Origin: an uncultured Clostridia bacterium
GTDB taxonomy: Bacteria > Bacillota > Clostridia > Oscillospirales > Oscillospiraceae
DNA: 64,000 bases
Direction of reading: 5' to 3'
NCBI GenBank assembly: GCA_947173485.1
Contig: CAMWFH010000006.1
Span: forward strand, 1-64,000
Position numbers and translations under genes: made by a program. A model generated the notes under the pieces. That model had not been told where the DNA came from. It worked only from the letters and a program-made list of their open reading frames with translations, and searched no databases. Every line of letters begins with the position of its first letter. The stretch's first letter is position 1. Positions 8,978 to 17,709 of the stretch are shown here, one piece after another.

Positions 8978-9006
8978 TTGCATTTTGTAGGGAAACTCCG
9001 TATAAT
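8978..9006 (+). promoter_or_regulatory. Promoter of the aldo/keto reductase gene
   Basis: -35 TTGCAT (8978-8983), 17-base spacer, perfect -10 TATAAT (9001-9006); start codon at 9042. It diverges from the ABC operon promoter, with 38 bases between the two -35 elements. Confidence 0.78.
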
Positions 9007-9041
9007 AGGAGCGATACGACCGGCAAGGGAGGGGGAGCGGG

Positions 9042-10214
9042 ATGCGCTACAGGAAGGATAAAAAGGGGAACGATCTCTCGGTCCTGGGGTATGGGTGCCT
9101 GCGCTTTACGAAAAAGGGCGGCGCTATCGACCTGGCCAAGGCGGAACGGGAGGTCATGGCCGCCATCGAGGCGGGGGTGAACTACCTGGACACGGCCTAC
9201 ATCTACACCGGCAGCGAGGCCGCCGTAGGGGAGATCCTGGAGCGGAACCGGTGCCGGGAGCGGGTGTACCTGGCTACCAAGCTGCCCCACTACCTGATCA
9301 GGAGCGTGGAGGGGGCGGAGAAGATCTTCCAGGAGGAGCTGCGGCGGCTGCGGACGGACCATGTGGACTATTATCTCCTCCATATGCTGACGGACGCAGC
9401 CACCTGGGAGCGGCTCCGGGGGATGGGGCTGGAGCGCTGGCTGGCGGACAAGCTGGCGGCGGGGCAGATCCGAAACGTGGGCTTCTCCTACCACGGCCAT
9501 ACGGCCAGCTTCCGGCAGCTGGTGGACGCCTACCCCTGGGATCTGTGCCAGATCCAGTATAACTATGTGGACGTGACCGCCCAGGCCGGGGTGGAGGGAC
9601 TGCGGTACGCCCACCAGAGGGGCCTGCCGGTGGTGATCATGGAGCCCTTGCGGGGCGGCCGGCTGGTGGGCCAGCTGCCGGCGGAGGCCAGGGAGCTGCT
9701 GCGGCAGGCCGGGCGGAGCCCGGCGGCGCTGGGGTTCACCTGGCTCTACGACCAGCCGGAGGTGACGACTGTCCTGTCGGGGATGAACTCCCTGGAGATG
9801 GTGGCGGAGAACGTGGAGACCGCCTCCGCCGCCGCGCCGGGGTGCATGAGCCAGGAGGACCGGGGGCTGGTGGAGCAGGTCCGCGCCATCATCCAGCGGT
9901 GCAGCAAGGTGGGCTGCACCGGGTGCGGGTACTGTATGCCCTGCCCCCAGGGGGTGGACATCCCGGGGACCTTCCGGTGCTATAACGCCATGTACGCCGA
10001 GAGCAAAAAGGCCGGACGGCGGGACTATCTGCGCTGCACGGCGGCCCGGCGGAACACCGCCAGCGCCTCCCAGTGCGTCGGCTGCGGCAAGTGCGAGAAA
10101 CATTGCCCCCAGTCCATCGCCATCCGGCAGGAGCTGCGGCAGGCGGTCCGGGAGCTGGAGCCCCCCCTCTATAAGGGGCTCCGGGGGGCGGTGCGGCTGC
10201 TGGGGCTGTGGTGA
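9042..10214 (+). CDS. Aldo/keto reductase with C-terminal ferredoxin-type [4Fe-4S] region
   Basis: Predicted cytosolic oxidoreductase, 390 residues. Residues 1-270 form the aldo/keto-reductase barrel, with GYGCLRFTKKGG near the N-terminus, NYLDTAYIYTGSE (Asp and Tyr of the catalytic tetrad), TKLPHY (Lys) and DYYLLHML (His). Residues 285-370 carry two cysteine clusters, CTGCGYCMPCPQGVDIP and CVGCGKCEKHCPQ, the ferredoxin-like part seen in the YhdN/clostridial 4Fe-4S AKR group. GGAGGGGGAGCGGG gives a strong ribosome site before the ATG. Monocistronic, between its own promoter and a weak hairpin. Substrate unknown. Confidence 0.9.
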   Translation: MRYRKDKKGNDLSVLGYGCLRFTKKGGAIDLAKAEREVMAAIEAGVNYLDTAYIYTGSEAAVGEILERNRCRERVYLATKLPHYLIRSVEGAEKIFQEELRRLRTDHVDYYLLHMLTDAATWERLRGMGLERWLADKLAAGQIRNVGFSYHGHTASFRQLVDAYPWDLCQIQYNYVDVTAQAGVEGLRYAHQRGLPVVIMEPLRGGRLVGQLPAEARELLRQAGRSPAALGFTWLYDQPEVTTVLSGMNSLEMVAENVETASAAAPGCMSQEDRGLVEQVRAIIQRCSKVGCTGCGYCMPCPQGVDIPGTFRCYNAMYAESKKAGRRDYLRCTAARRNTASASQCVGCGKCEKHCPQSIAIRQELRQAVRELEPPLYKGLRGAVRLLGLW

Positions 10215-10288
10215 GGCCGGCAAAAATAAAACGGACGTGCTGTTTGTGAGATATGATGAAAGGGGTCACCAGGCCGTAAACGGCAGGG

Positions 10289-10320
10289 AACAGGACCGTA
10301 AGCGGGAATCGCCTCCTGTT
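10289..10320 (+). terminator. Weak hairpin downstream of the aldo/keto reductase gene
   Basis: Inverted repeat AACAGGA (10289-10295) / TCCTGTT (10314-10320) with an 18-base loop and only a short T tail. It lies in the 260-base interval 10215-10475; the rest up to 10391 shows no gene or recognised RNA motif. Confidence 0.35.
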
Positions 10321-10391
10321 TTAGCGGGTCAAGAGCGGCGGCGGGCGGCGGGCGCGCAGTCTGCCTGAGGAAAATTCTACATTCCTGCTAA

Positions 10392-10420
10392 TTGACAACT
10401 TGTCCCGCTTGGTATACGAT
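10392..10420 (+). promoter_or_regulatory. Promoter of nrdDG
   Basis: Perfect -35 TTGACA (10392-10397), 17-base spacer, -10 TACGAT (10415-10420); the overlapping TATACG at 10413 is an alternative with 15-base spacing. An NrdR operator overlaps and follows it. Confidence 0.65.
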
Positions 10421-10460
10421 ATCTTCCGCCGCCCGCTATGGCGGGCACTAGATATTGTGT
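10414..10460 (+). promoter_or_regulatory. NrdR-box pair (operator) upstream of nrdD
   Basis: The box at 10445-10460 matches 14 of 16 positions of the NrdR consensus as I recall it (acaCwAtATaTwGtgt). A second, degenerate copy (10 of 16) starts exactly 31 bases upstream at 10414 and overlaps the -10 element. Tandem boxes about 31 bases apart are the known architecture for this ribonucleotide-reductase repressor. NrdR itself is not in the window. Confidence 0.7.
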
Positions 10461-10475
10461 TTGGGAGGCCGCTCT

Positions 10476-12806
10476 ATGCCATCGACCATTGTGAAACTGA
10501 AGAAGCGGGACGGGCGCCTGGTGGCTTTTGACGAGGCAAAGATCGCCAACGCGATCGTGAAGGCCTTCAACGCCACCTATAAGCCCGGCTATGAGGATAC
10601 CGCCGCCAAGCTGGCCCACGAGGTGGTCTCCACCCTGGAGGTGGAGGGACTGACGGAGCCGGACGTGGAGCATATCCAGGACGTGGTGGAGAAGGTGCTG
10701 ATGGACAGCGGCTATATCCAGACCGCCAAGGCCTACATCCTCTACCGCAACGAACGCAGCCGGGTCCGGGAGATGAACACCCGGCTGATGCAGACCTATG
10801 AGGACATCACCTTCTCCGATGCCGCCGACAGCGACGTGAAGCGGGAGAACGCCAACATCAACGGCGACACCGCCATGGGCACCATGCTGAAGTACGGCAG
10901 CGAGGGGGCCAAGCAGTTCTACCAGATGTTCGTCCTCAAGCCGGAGCACAGCCGCGCCCACCAGGAGGGGGACATCCATATCCACGACCTGGACTTCTAT
11001 ACCCTGACCACCACCTGCTGCCAGATCGACATCAAGAAGCTGTTCGCCGGCGGGTTCTCCACTGGGCACGGCCATCTCCGGGAGCCTAACGACATCGCCT
11101 CCTATTCCGCCCTGGCCTGCATCGCCATCCAGTCCAACCAGAACGACCAGCACGGGGGACAGGCCATCGTCAACTTCGATTACGGCATGGCCGATGGCGT
11201 CCGCAAGACCTTCGCCCGGTACTACACCCGGAACCTGGCCAAGTGCCTGATGCTGCTCCACGGGGTGGACGACCCGGAGGAGGAGCTGAAGGCCCTGCGG
11301 AAGAAGCTCTTCGATGAGACCGGCCTGGAACCCAGGCTGGAGAACTACCAGGCCTATCTGGACGCGGAGCTGCCCTGCTTGGTGGAGAAGTACGGGGACG
11401 AGGAGGCCATGCGGCGCGCCCAGGCCCAGGCCGTCCACTACGCCGGGAAGGAGACCGACCGGGCCACCTACCAGGCCATGGAGGCCTTCATCCACAACCT
11501 GAACACCATGCACTCCCGGGCCGGCGCCCAGACGCCCTTTTCCTCCATCAACTACGGCATGGACACCTCCCCGGAGGGCCGGATGGTCATGCGCAACCTG
11601 ATGCTCACCACCGAGGAGGGGCTGGGCAACGGGGAGACGCCGATCTTCCCCATCCAGATCTTCCGGGTGAAGGAGGGGGTCAACTTCAACCCCGGCGAGC
11701 CCAACTACGACCTGTTCCGCTTGGCCTGCCGCTGCTCCGCCAAGCGGCTCTTCCCCAACTTCGCCTTTATCGACGCCCCCTTCAATCTCCAATACTACGA
11801 CCCTGAGCGGCCGGAGACGGAGATCGCCTATATGGGCTGCCGCACCCGGGTCATCAGCAATATCCACGACCCCTCCCGCCAGCAGTGCAACCAGCGGGGC
11901 AACCTGAGCTTCACCTCCATCAACCTCCCCCGGATCGCCATCAAGTCCAAGGGGGACCTGGACGTGTTCTTTGAGGACCTGGAGCGGAAGATGGACCTGT
12001 GCATCGACCAGCTGAAGGAGCGCTTCGAGATCCAGGCCCGGAAGAAGGTCTACAACTTCCCCTTCCTGATGGGCCAGGGGGTCTGGCTGGACAGCGAGCA
12101 GCTGAACTGGACCGACGAGGTCCGGGAGGTCCTCAAGCATGGCACCCTGTCCGTGGGCTTCATCGGCCTGGCGGAGACCCTGGTGGCCCTCACCGGCCAG
12201 CACCACGGCGAGAGCGAGCGGAGCCAGCGGCTGGGCCTGGAGATCATTGCCCGGATGCGGGCCAGGATGGACGAGGAGAGCGCCAAGACGGGGCTGAACT
12301 TCTCCCTGCTGGCTACCCCGGCGGAGGGGCTCAGCGGCCGCTTCGTGCGGATGGACCGGGCCCGGTTCGGGGAGATACCGGGCGTAACAGATAAGAAGTT
12401 CTATACGAATAGTTTTCATATCCCGGTGTACTACCCCATCTCCGCCTTTGATAAGATCCGGCTGGAGGCCCCCTACCACGCGCTGACCAACGCGGGGCAT
12501 ATCAGCTATGTGGAGATGGACGGGGACCCGCTGAAGAACCTGGACGCCTTCGAGAAGGTCATCCGGTGCATGAAGGAGGCGGGCATCGGCTACGGCAGCG
12601 TGAACCACCCGGTGGACCGGGACCCCTGCTGCGGCTATACCGGCATCATCGACGACGAGTGCCCCCACTGCGGCCGCCACGAGGGGGACGGCAGCCGGGA
12701 CTTCGAGCGGATCCGCCGGATCACCGGGTACCTGGTGGGGGATATGAGCCAGTGGAACGACGCCAAGAGCGCCGAGGAGCAGAAACGGGTCAAGCACCAT
12801 ATCTGA
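10476..12806 (+). CDS. nrdD: Anaerobic ribonucleoside-triphosphate reductase
   Basis: Class III ribonucleotide reductase, 776 residues; reduces ribonucleoside triphosphates to dNTPs without oxygen using a glycyl radical installed by NrdG. Residues 4-95 are an ATP-cone allosteric domain (KKRDGRLVAFDEAKIANAI). A catalytic ten-stranded barrel follows. The C-terminus holds the zinc-site cysteines in DPCCGYTGIIDDECPHCGR and the glycyl-radical motif RRITGYLVGDM. ATG 10476 is chosen because GGGAGG is 7 bases upstream; an upstream in-frame start at 10455 lies inside the NrdR box. nrdG follows after a 9-bp hairpin. Confidence 0.96.
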   Translation: MPSTIVKLKKRDGRLVAFDEAKIANAIVKAFNATYKPGYEDTAAKLAHEVVSTLEVEGLTEPDVEHIQDVVEKVLMDSGYIQTAKAYILYRNERSRVREMNTRLMQTYEDITFSDAADSDVKRENANINGDTAMGTMLKYGSEGAKQFYQMFVLKPEHSRAHQEGDIHIHDLDFYTLTTTCCQIDIKKLFAGGFSTGHGHLREPNDIASYSALACIAIQSNQNDQHGGQAIVNFDYGMADGVRKTFARYYTRNLAKCLMLLHGVDDPEEELKALRKKLFDETGLEPRLENYQAYLDAELPCLVEKYGDEEAMRRAQAQAVHYAGKETDRATYQAMEAFIHNLNTMHSRAGAQTPFSSINYGMDTSPEGRMVMRNLMLTTEEGLGNGETPIFPIQIFRVKEGVNFNPGEPNYDLFRLACRCSAKRLFPNFAFIDAPFNLQYYDPERPETEIAYMGCRTRVISNIHDPSRQQCNQRGNLSFTSINLPRIAIKSKGDLDVFFEDLERKMDLCIDQLKERFEIQARKKVYNFPFLMGQGVWLDSEQLNWTDEVREVLKHGTLSVGFIGLAETLVALTGQHHGESERSQRLGLEIIARMRARMDEESAKTGLNFSLLATPAEGLSGRFVRMDRARFGEIPGVTDKKFYTNSFHIPVYYPISAFDKIRLEAPYHALTNAGHISYVEMDGDPLKNLDAFEKVIRCMKEAGIGYGSVNHPVDRDPCCGYTGIIDDECPHCGRHEGDGSRDFERIRRITGYLVGDMSQWNDAKSAEEQKRVKHHI

Positions 12807-12828
12807 TGTGATACATTTGAAAAGGCAG

Positions 12829-12851
12829 CAGGGGCGCGGTCAGCGCCCCTG
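12829..12851 (+). terminator. Intercistronic hairpin between nrdD and nrdG
   Basis: Perfect 9-bp stem CAGGGGCGC / GCGCCCCTG with loop GGTCA, followed by only three T. It may attenuate or protect the nrdD message, giving less NrdG than NrdD, rather than stop transcription fully. Confidence 0.6.
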
Positions 12852-12875
12852 TTTGCAAAAGAAGGAGGAAACGAG

Positions 12876-13367
12876 ATGCGTATCTATGGGTTGGTCCAGG
12901 ACTCCATCGTGGACGGGCCGGGGTTTCGGTTCTCCTGCTTCGTCCAGGGGTGTGGGCACGACTGCCCCGGCTGTCACAACCCGGACTCCCACGATGCCGC
13001 CGGCGGGCGGGAGATGACCGTGGCGGAGGTGGCGGAGCGTATGCTCTCCAACCCCATGACCGATGGGCTGACCCTCTCCGGCGGGGAGCCCTTCGACCAG
13101 CCGGAGCCCTGCCGGGAGCTGGCGGAGATCGCCCGGGCACATGGGCTGAACGTGTGGTCCTATACGGGGTACACCTGGGAGCATCTCCTGGCCCATGGGA
13201 CACCGGCCCAGCGGGCGCTGCTGGAGAGCCTGGACGTGCTGGTGGACGGGCCGTTCGTCTTGGCGGAGAGGACCTTGGCCCTGCCCTGGCGGGGCAGCCG
13301 GAACCAGCGGGTGATCGATGTAAAGGCGTCCCTGGAGCGGGGGGAGGTCGTGGTCAGGCCGGACTAG
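12876..13367 (+). CDS. nrdG: Anaerobic ribonucleotide reductase activating protein
   Basis: Radical SAM enzyme of 163 residues that generates the glycyl radical on NrdD using a [4Fe-4S] cluster and S-adenosylmethionine. The cluster motif CGHDCPGC (C-x3-C-x2-C, near residues 26-33) is preceded by DGPGFRFSCFVQG. The SAM-contact stretch LSGGEPF is near residue 68. AAGGAGG is 7-8 bases before the ATG. Co-oriented with nrdD, 69 bases downstream; its stop overlaps the converging sfsA stop by 4 bases. Confidence 0.95.
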   Translation: MRIYGLVQDSIVDGPGFRFSCFVQGCGHDCPGCHNPDSHDAAGGREMTVAEVAERMLSNPMTDGLTLSGGEPFDQPEPCRELAEIARAHGLNVWSYTGYTWEHLLAHGTPAQRALLESLDVLVDGPFVLAERTLALPWRGSRNQRVIDVKASLERGEVVVRPD

Positions 13368-14044
13368 AGGACAACCTCCACAGGCCGCCAAATGGTCAGC
13401 TCCTCCGGGGATACATGGCACTCCCACGCCTCGATCTCCACCCCAGCCTCCCGGGCGGCCCGGAGGGCCTCCCCAAAGGCGGGGTGGGTCCGGTCGTTGG
13501 GAGAGAAGGAGCGGATATCCTCCATCTGGATGACGAAAAAGGCCGTGGCCCGGTGCCCCGCCGCCACGGCGGCGCACAGCTCCCGGAGGTGCTTGACGCC
13601 CCGCTCCGTGGGGGCATCGGGGAAGAAGGCTGCGCCGTCCTCCTCTAATGTGACGCCCTTGACCTCCACGAAGTGGACGCCGGAGGAGCGCTCCAGCCGG
13701 AAGTCGAACCGGGACGCGCCGTAGGGGGCCTCCGGCCGGATGGCAGTGATGTCCGGGCGGAAACGGCCTGCGGCCGCCCACTCGTGAAAGACGGCGTTGG
13801 GGGCCTGGGCGTCCATATTGATCAGCCGCGCCCCCTTTTGGACGGCGATCAGGTCCCACTTGGTCTTACGGGCCTCATTGGCCGCCGCCTGGACCCAGAC
13901 CGGCGCGCCGGGGACCAGCAGCTCCCGGCACCGGCCTGTGTTCTTCACATGGACCACCGCGGTCTCTCCGTCCAGGTCCACATGGGCGATGAACCGGTTG
14001 GGCCGGGCAAGGAACCGGCCGGGGCGGATCCGTTCATATCGCAT
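13364..14044 (-). CDS. sfsA: SfsA family protein (sugar fermentation stimulation homologue)
   Basis: 226 residues from the chosen start; SfsA family, described in E. coli as a DNA-binding stimulator of maltose genes, with a nuclease-like fold in its C-terminal half. Family blocks seen: RPNRFIAHVDLDG, HVKNTGRCRELLVPG, YGASRFDFRLE, the FVEVKGVTLEEDG (Asp/Glu-x-Lys) block, FFPDAPTERGVKHLREL and FVIQMEDI. ATG 14044 is chosen because AGGAG is 9 bases upstream; two earlier in-frame ATGs lack this spacing. Monocistronic and convergent with nrdG. Cellular role here is unknown. Confidence 0.92.
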   Translation of the reverse strand: MRYERIRPGRFLARPNRFIAHVDLDGETAVVHVKNTGRCRELLVPGAPVWVQAAANEARKTKWDLIAVQKGARLINMDAQAPNAVFHEWAAAGRFRPDITAIRPEAPYGASRFDFRLERSSGVHFVEVKGVTLEEDGAAFFPDAPTERGVKHLRELCAAVAAGHRATAFFVIQMEDIRSFSPNDRTHPAFGEALRAAREAGVEIEAWECHVSPEELTIWRPVEVVL

Positions 14045-14165
14045 AAGAGCCATCTCCTGTCGCCCCGCTCCCAGCGGGGTCATTTCCTGTCAGTATACCA
14101 TAGAAAGAGCCCAAAGAAAAGAGACGAAATTTTCACAAAGCCGGCACGAATATTGAAAACAGCTA

Positions 14166-14194
14166 TTGAATTTCAGCGGAAGATCTGATATAAT
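14166..14194 (+). promoter_or_regulatory. Promoter of the oxaloacetate decarboxylase operon
   Basis: -35 TTGAAT (14166-14171), 17-base spacer, perfect -10 TATAAT (14189-14194). The 85-base leader carries a hairpin GGCCGCAG/CTGCGGTC (14212-14232) and a weaker one near 14245-14257, then AAGGAGGAG 7 bases before the first ATG. Confidence 0.8.
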
Positions 14195-14284
14195 AAATTT
14201 GAATTTGCATTGGCCGCAGGAGCGCTGCGGTCAGCACAAGAACGCGCCATTTTGGCGTGCCGATCTTAGAAGGAGGAGCCCTGT

Positions 14285-14560
14285 ATGCAAGAATACCTCA
14301 TGGTCATCCTCATGGGTCTGGGCACCGTCTTCTTCGGTCTGATCTGTTTGATCGCGCTTACTTATGCGATGAGCGCGATCCTCCGGTCGGTGAAGAAGGA
14401 CGAGGCCCCCGCTGCCGCGGCCAGTGCCGCAGCCAGCGCCCCTGTGGAGGCAGCCATCCCCAACCGCCAGGCCATGGTCGCGGCCATCGCCGCAGCCATC
14501 GCCGAGGATATGGGCACCGATATCAACGGTCTCCGTATCCTGTCCATCAAAAAGCTGTAA
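14285..14560 (+). CDS. oadG: Oxaloacetate decarboxylase gamma-chain-like small membrane subunit
   Basis: 91 residues, OadG/MmdD type. One N-terminal membrane segment (about 5-32, MVILMGLGTVFFGLICLIALTYAM), an Ala/Pro-rich linker (about 40-60) and a short C-terminal part ending in NGLRILSIKKL. In characterised sodium pumps this subunit tethers the carboxyltransferase alpha subunit to the membrane beta subunit. First gene of the operon oadG-carrier-oadB-oadA, with 33 bases to the next start. Length is typical for the short forms in Gram-positive anaerobes. Confidence 0.85.
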   Translation: MQEYLMVILMGLGTVFFGLICLIALTYAMSAILRSVKKDEAPAAAASAAASAPVEAAIPNRQAMVAAIAAAIAEDMGTDINGLRILSIKKL

Positions 14561-14593
14561 GTGTCATCATTATCGAGAGGAGAGAAAACAGTT

Positions 14594-14935
14594 ATGAAAA
14601 AGTACAAGGTCAACGTGAACGGCACCGTCTATGAGGTCACCGTAGAGGCGATGGACGGCGCGGCCCCTGTGGCCGCCGCTCCTGCTCCCGCCGCTGCCCC
14701 GGCGCCTGCGGCTCCCGCCGGCGGTGAGAAGGTCAGCGCCCCCATGCCCGGCACCATCCTGGATGTGAAGGTCTCCAACGGCGCCGCCGTGAAGAAGGGC
14801 CAGGTGCTGATGATTCTGGAGGCTATGAAGATGGAGAACGAGATCATGGCTCCCTGCGACGGGACCGTGGCCTCTGTCAGCGTGACCAAGGGCGCCACTG
14901 TGGAGACCGGCGCGCTGCTGTGCGTGATCGGCTAA
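14594..14935 (+). CDS. Biotin carboxyl carrier protein of the sodium pump decarboxylase
   Basis: 113 residues. A short N-terminal beta region (MKKYKVNVNGTVYEVTVE), an Ala/Pro-rich flexible arm (about 24-48), and a biotinyl domain (about 49-113) with the biotinylation site EAMKMEN; the Lys in AMKM is the attachment point. It shuttles the carboxyl group from the alpha subunit to the beta subunit. In this operon it is a separate gene, whereas in Klebsiella OadA it is fused to alpha. GAGGAGAG lies upstream of the ATG chosen; an in-frame start 33 bases earlier lacks one. Confidence 0.93.
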   Translation: MKKYKVNVNGTVYEVTVEAMDGAAPVAAAPAPAAAPAPAAPAGGEKVSAPMPGTILDVKVSNGAAVKKGQVLMILEAMKMENEIMAPCDGTVASVSVTKGATVETGALLCVIG

Positions 14936-14951
14936 AGCTGGAGGATTTGGA

Positions 14952-16214
14952 ATGGATGCTATTGTAAATTTCATCCAGGACACCGGCTTCTATCGCCTTG
15001 CCATCGGCGGAGAGTGGCGGATGTTGGTGATGATCCTCATCTCCTTCGTCCTCCTTTATCTGGCCATCGTCAAGAAGTTCGAGCCGTTGCTCCTGGTGCC
15101 GATCGCCTTCGGCATGTTAGTCACCAACCTGCCTGGGGCGGAGATGTATCATGAGATCCTGTTCGCCGGCGGCCATGTCCACTGGGACCTCTTCGGCGGC
15201 GCGCCGGTGACCGAGGCGTTCCTGACGGAGATGGAGGCTGTTGGCGTAGCTCCGGGCGTGCTGGCCACGGTGACGGCGGGCAGCACCATCACTGTGGGGC
15301 TGCTGGATGTGCTCTATCTGGGCGTCAAGCTGGGCATCTACCCCTGCCTGATTTTCATGGGCGTGGGCGCTATGACCGATTTCGGCCCCCTGATCGCCAA
15401 CCCCAAGAGCCTGCTCCTGGGCGCTGCCGCCCAGCTGGGCATCTTTATGACCTATGTGGGCTGCCGCGTATCTGGTATGTTCCTGGAGAATGAGGCCGCC
15501 TCTATCGGTATCATTGGCGGCGCGGACGGCCCCACGGCCATCTTCGTCACCAGCCGCTTGGCTCCCCATCTGCTGGGCCCCATCGCCGTGGCGGCCTACA
15601 GCTACATGGCCCTGGTGCCTGTGATCCAGCCCCCCATCATGAAGCTGCTGACCACCGCCGAGGAGCGGAAGATCGTCATGCGGCCCCTGCGGCAGGTCTC
15701 CAAGACCGAGAAGATCATCTTCCCCATCATGGTCACTGTGTTCGTGGCCCTGCTGGTGCCCTCCGCCGCTCCGCTGATCGCATGCCTGATGCTGGGCAAC
15801 CTGGCGAAGGAGTGCGGCGTGGTGGATCGTCTGAACAAGACCATGCAGAACGAGCTGATCAACATCGTCACGATCTTCCTGGGCCTGAGCGTGGGCGCTA
15901 CCGCCACCGGCATCACCTTCCTCAACCCCCGGACCATCATGATCATGCTGATGGGCGTGGTGGCCTTCGGCTTCGGTACTGCCGGCGGCGTGGTCCTGGC
16001 CAAGATCATGAACCTGTTCCTCAAGGAGAAGATCAATCCCCTGATCGGCTCCGCCGGCGTGTCCGCCGTGCCGATGGCTGCCCGTGTCAGCCAGATGGTG
16101 GGCCAGAAGGAGAACCCCGCCAACTTCCTGCTGATGCACGCCATGGGCCCCAACGTGGCCGGCGTTATCGGCTCCGCCATCGCCGCCGGTGTGCTGATGA
16201 GCCTGTTCGGCTGA
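14952..16214 (+). CDS. oadB: Oxaloacetate decarboxylase beta subunit, Na+-translocating
   Basis: Polytopic membrane protein, 420 residues. It decarboxylates carboxybiotin and exports Na+ in the process. Family signatures: GAMTDFGPLIANP, GIIGGADGPTAIFV (contains the essential Asp of the ion path), GNLAKECGVV, and a C-terminal ISAVPMAARV-like block (VSAVPMAARVSQ) plus LLMHAMGPNVAGVIGSA. The stretch between NLPGAEM (near residue 57) and LGVKLGIYP (near 125) is longer than in the forms I remember and contains a soluble loop. Third gene, 16 bases after the carrier gene. Confidence 0.94.
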   Translation: MDAIVNFIQDTGFYRLAIGGEWRMLVMILISFVLLYLAIVKKFEPLLLVPIAFGMLVTNLPGAEMYHEILFAGGHVHWDLFGGAPVTEAFLTEMEAVGVAPGVLATVTAGSTITVGLLDVLYLGVKLGIYPCLIFMGVGAMTDFGPLIANPKSLLLGAAAQLGIFMTYVGCRVSGMFLENEAASIGIIGGADGPTAIFVTSRLAPHLLGPIAVAAYSYMALVPVIQPPIMKLLTTAEERKIVMRPLRQVSKTEKIIFPIMVTVFVALLVPSAAPLIACLMLGNLAKECGVVDRLNKTMQNELINIVTIFLGLSVGATATGITFLNPRTIMIMLMGVVAFGFGTAGGVVLAKIMNLFLKEKINPLIGSAGVSAVPMAARVSQMVGQKENPANFLLMHAMGPNVAGVIGSAIAAGVLMSLFG

Positions 16215-16233
16215 TCGGAAAGGAGAGATATCC

Positions 16234-17694
16234 ATGCAAAATATGGAATTTTTGTCCAAGAAGCCTCTGCTGATCACGGATACCATCCTCCGTGACGCCC
16301 ACCAGTCCCAGGCGGCTACCCGTATGACCATCGAGGATATGCTGCCCGCCTGCGAGATCTTGGACTCCATCGGCTACTACTCCCTGGAGTGCTGGGGCGG
16401 CGCCACCTTCGACGTGTGTATGCGCTTCCTCAACGAGGACCCCTGGGAGCGGCTGCGGACCCTGCGCAAGCACCTGCCCCACACCAAGCTGCAAATGCTG
16501 TTCCGGGGCCAGAACATCTTGGGCTATAAGCACTACGCCGATGACGTGGTAGACGCCTTCTGCCGGAAGAGCATCGAGAACGGCATCGACATCATCCGCA
16601 TCTTCGATGCCCTCAACGACGTGCGCAACCTGGAGCAGGCCATCAAGTCCACCAAGAAGTACGGCGGCATCGTGGAGGCCACCCTGTCCTACACCATCTC
16701 CCCCATCCACAGCGAGGACTACTTCGTGAAGATGGCCAAGGAGCTGGAGCAGATGGGAGCCGACCAGCTGTGCATCAAGGACATGGCCAACCTGCTGTTG
16801 CCCATGGACGCCTACTCCCTGGTGAAGCGGCTGAAGGAGAGCGTGAAGATGCCCATCCATCTCCACACCCACAACACCACCGGTACCGGCGACATGGTCT
16901 ACCTCATGGCGGCCTACGCCGGGGTGGACATCGTGGACACCGCCCTCAGCCCCCTGGCCAACGGCACCGCCCAGCCCTCCACCGAGTCCCTGGTGGCCAC
17001 CCTCCAGGGCACCGTCCGGGATACCGGGCTGGACCTCAATAAGATGAGCGATGCCGCCATCCACTTCCGCAAGGTGGCCCAGCGGTTGAAGGACGCCGGT
17101 TCTCTGGACCCAAAGGTGCTGAACGTGGACACCAACACCCTGCTGTACCAGGTCCCCGGCGGTATGCTCTCCAACCTGATCAGCCAGCTGAAGCAGGCCG
17201 GCAAGGAGGATAAGTATTACGACGTGCTGGCGGAGATCCCCCGGGTCCGGGAGGACTACGGCTATCCCCCGCTGGTGACCCCCTCCAGCCAGATCGTGGG
17301 CACCCAGGCCGTGATGAACGTCATCATGGGCGAGCGGTATAAGACCTTCACCAAGGAATCCCGTGCCGTCCTCCGGGGCGAGTACGGCGCTCTGCCCGGT
17401 AAGGTCAACGAGGAGGTCCGGGCCAAGGCCGGCATCAAGCCGGAGGAGGTCATCACCTGCCGTCCCGCCGACCAGCTGGAGCCGGAGCTGGAGAAGTACA
17501 AGGAGGAGTTCAAGGACCTGGCGAAGAGCGAGGAGGACGTCCTCAGTCTGGCCCTGTTCCCCCAGGTGGCCCCCAAGTTCCTCAAGTGGCGGGATGGTCC
17601 CCATGACGAGCCCGCCGTCCCCGCTGCGCCTGCCGCCAAGCCCGCCGACCCCAACGCGGTCCGAGAGCTGTATGTAGACGACAAGAGCATCTAA
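16234..17694 (+). CDS. oadA: Oxaloacetate decarboxylase alpha subunit (carboxyltransferase)
   Basis: Cytosolic carboxyltransferase, 486 residues, that moves CO2 from oxaloacetate to biotin. HMGL-like barrel with ITDTILRDAHQSQAATR (metal Asp in the DTILRDAHQS block), the catalytic-Lys region LCIKDMANLL, and metal-binding His pair in HLHTHNTTG. A conserved carboxylase domain follows to about residue 455, then a Pro/Ala-rich tail. No biotinyl domain is present, so it relies on the separate carrier protein. The PycB/OadA-type barrel argues for oxaloacetate rather than methylmalonyl-CoA. AAAGGAGAG precedes the ATG. Last gene of the operon. Confidence 0.95.
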   Translation: MQNMEFLSKKPLLITDTILRDAHQSQAATRMTIEDMLPACEILDSIGYYSLECWGGATFDVCMRFLNEDPWERLRTLRKHLPHTKLQMLFRGQNILGYKHYADDVVDAFCRKSIENGIDIIRIFDALNDVRNLEQAIKSTKKYGGIVEATLSYTISPIHSEDYFVKMAKELEQMGADQLCIKDMANLLLPMDAYSLVKRLKESVKMPIHLHTHNTTGTGDMVYLMAAYAGVDIVDTALSPLANGTAQPSTESLVATLQGTVRDTGLDLNKMSDAAIHFRKVAQRLKDAGSLDPKVLNVDTNTLLYQVPGGMLSNLISQLKQAGKEDKYYDVLAEIPRVREDYGYPPLVTPSSQIVGTQAVMNVIMGERYKTFTKESRAVLRGEYGALPGKVNEEVRAKAGIKPEEVITCRPADQLEPELEKYKEEFKDLAKSEEDVLSLALFPQVAPKFLKWRDGPHDEPAVPAAPAAKPADPNAVRELYVDDKSI

Positions 17695-17709
17695 ATATAT
17701 CTATGAAAA

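Noticed and set aside
10215..10391. Possible riboswitch (cobalamin or other) before nrdD
   Set aside because: I looked for B12-box, THF and guanidine-type conserved bases and found none; the region shows only one weak hairpin.
10377..12800. Long open frame on the minus strand across nrdD
   Set aside because: Antisense shadow of nrdD; the plus-strand protein has all class III reductase motifs.
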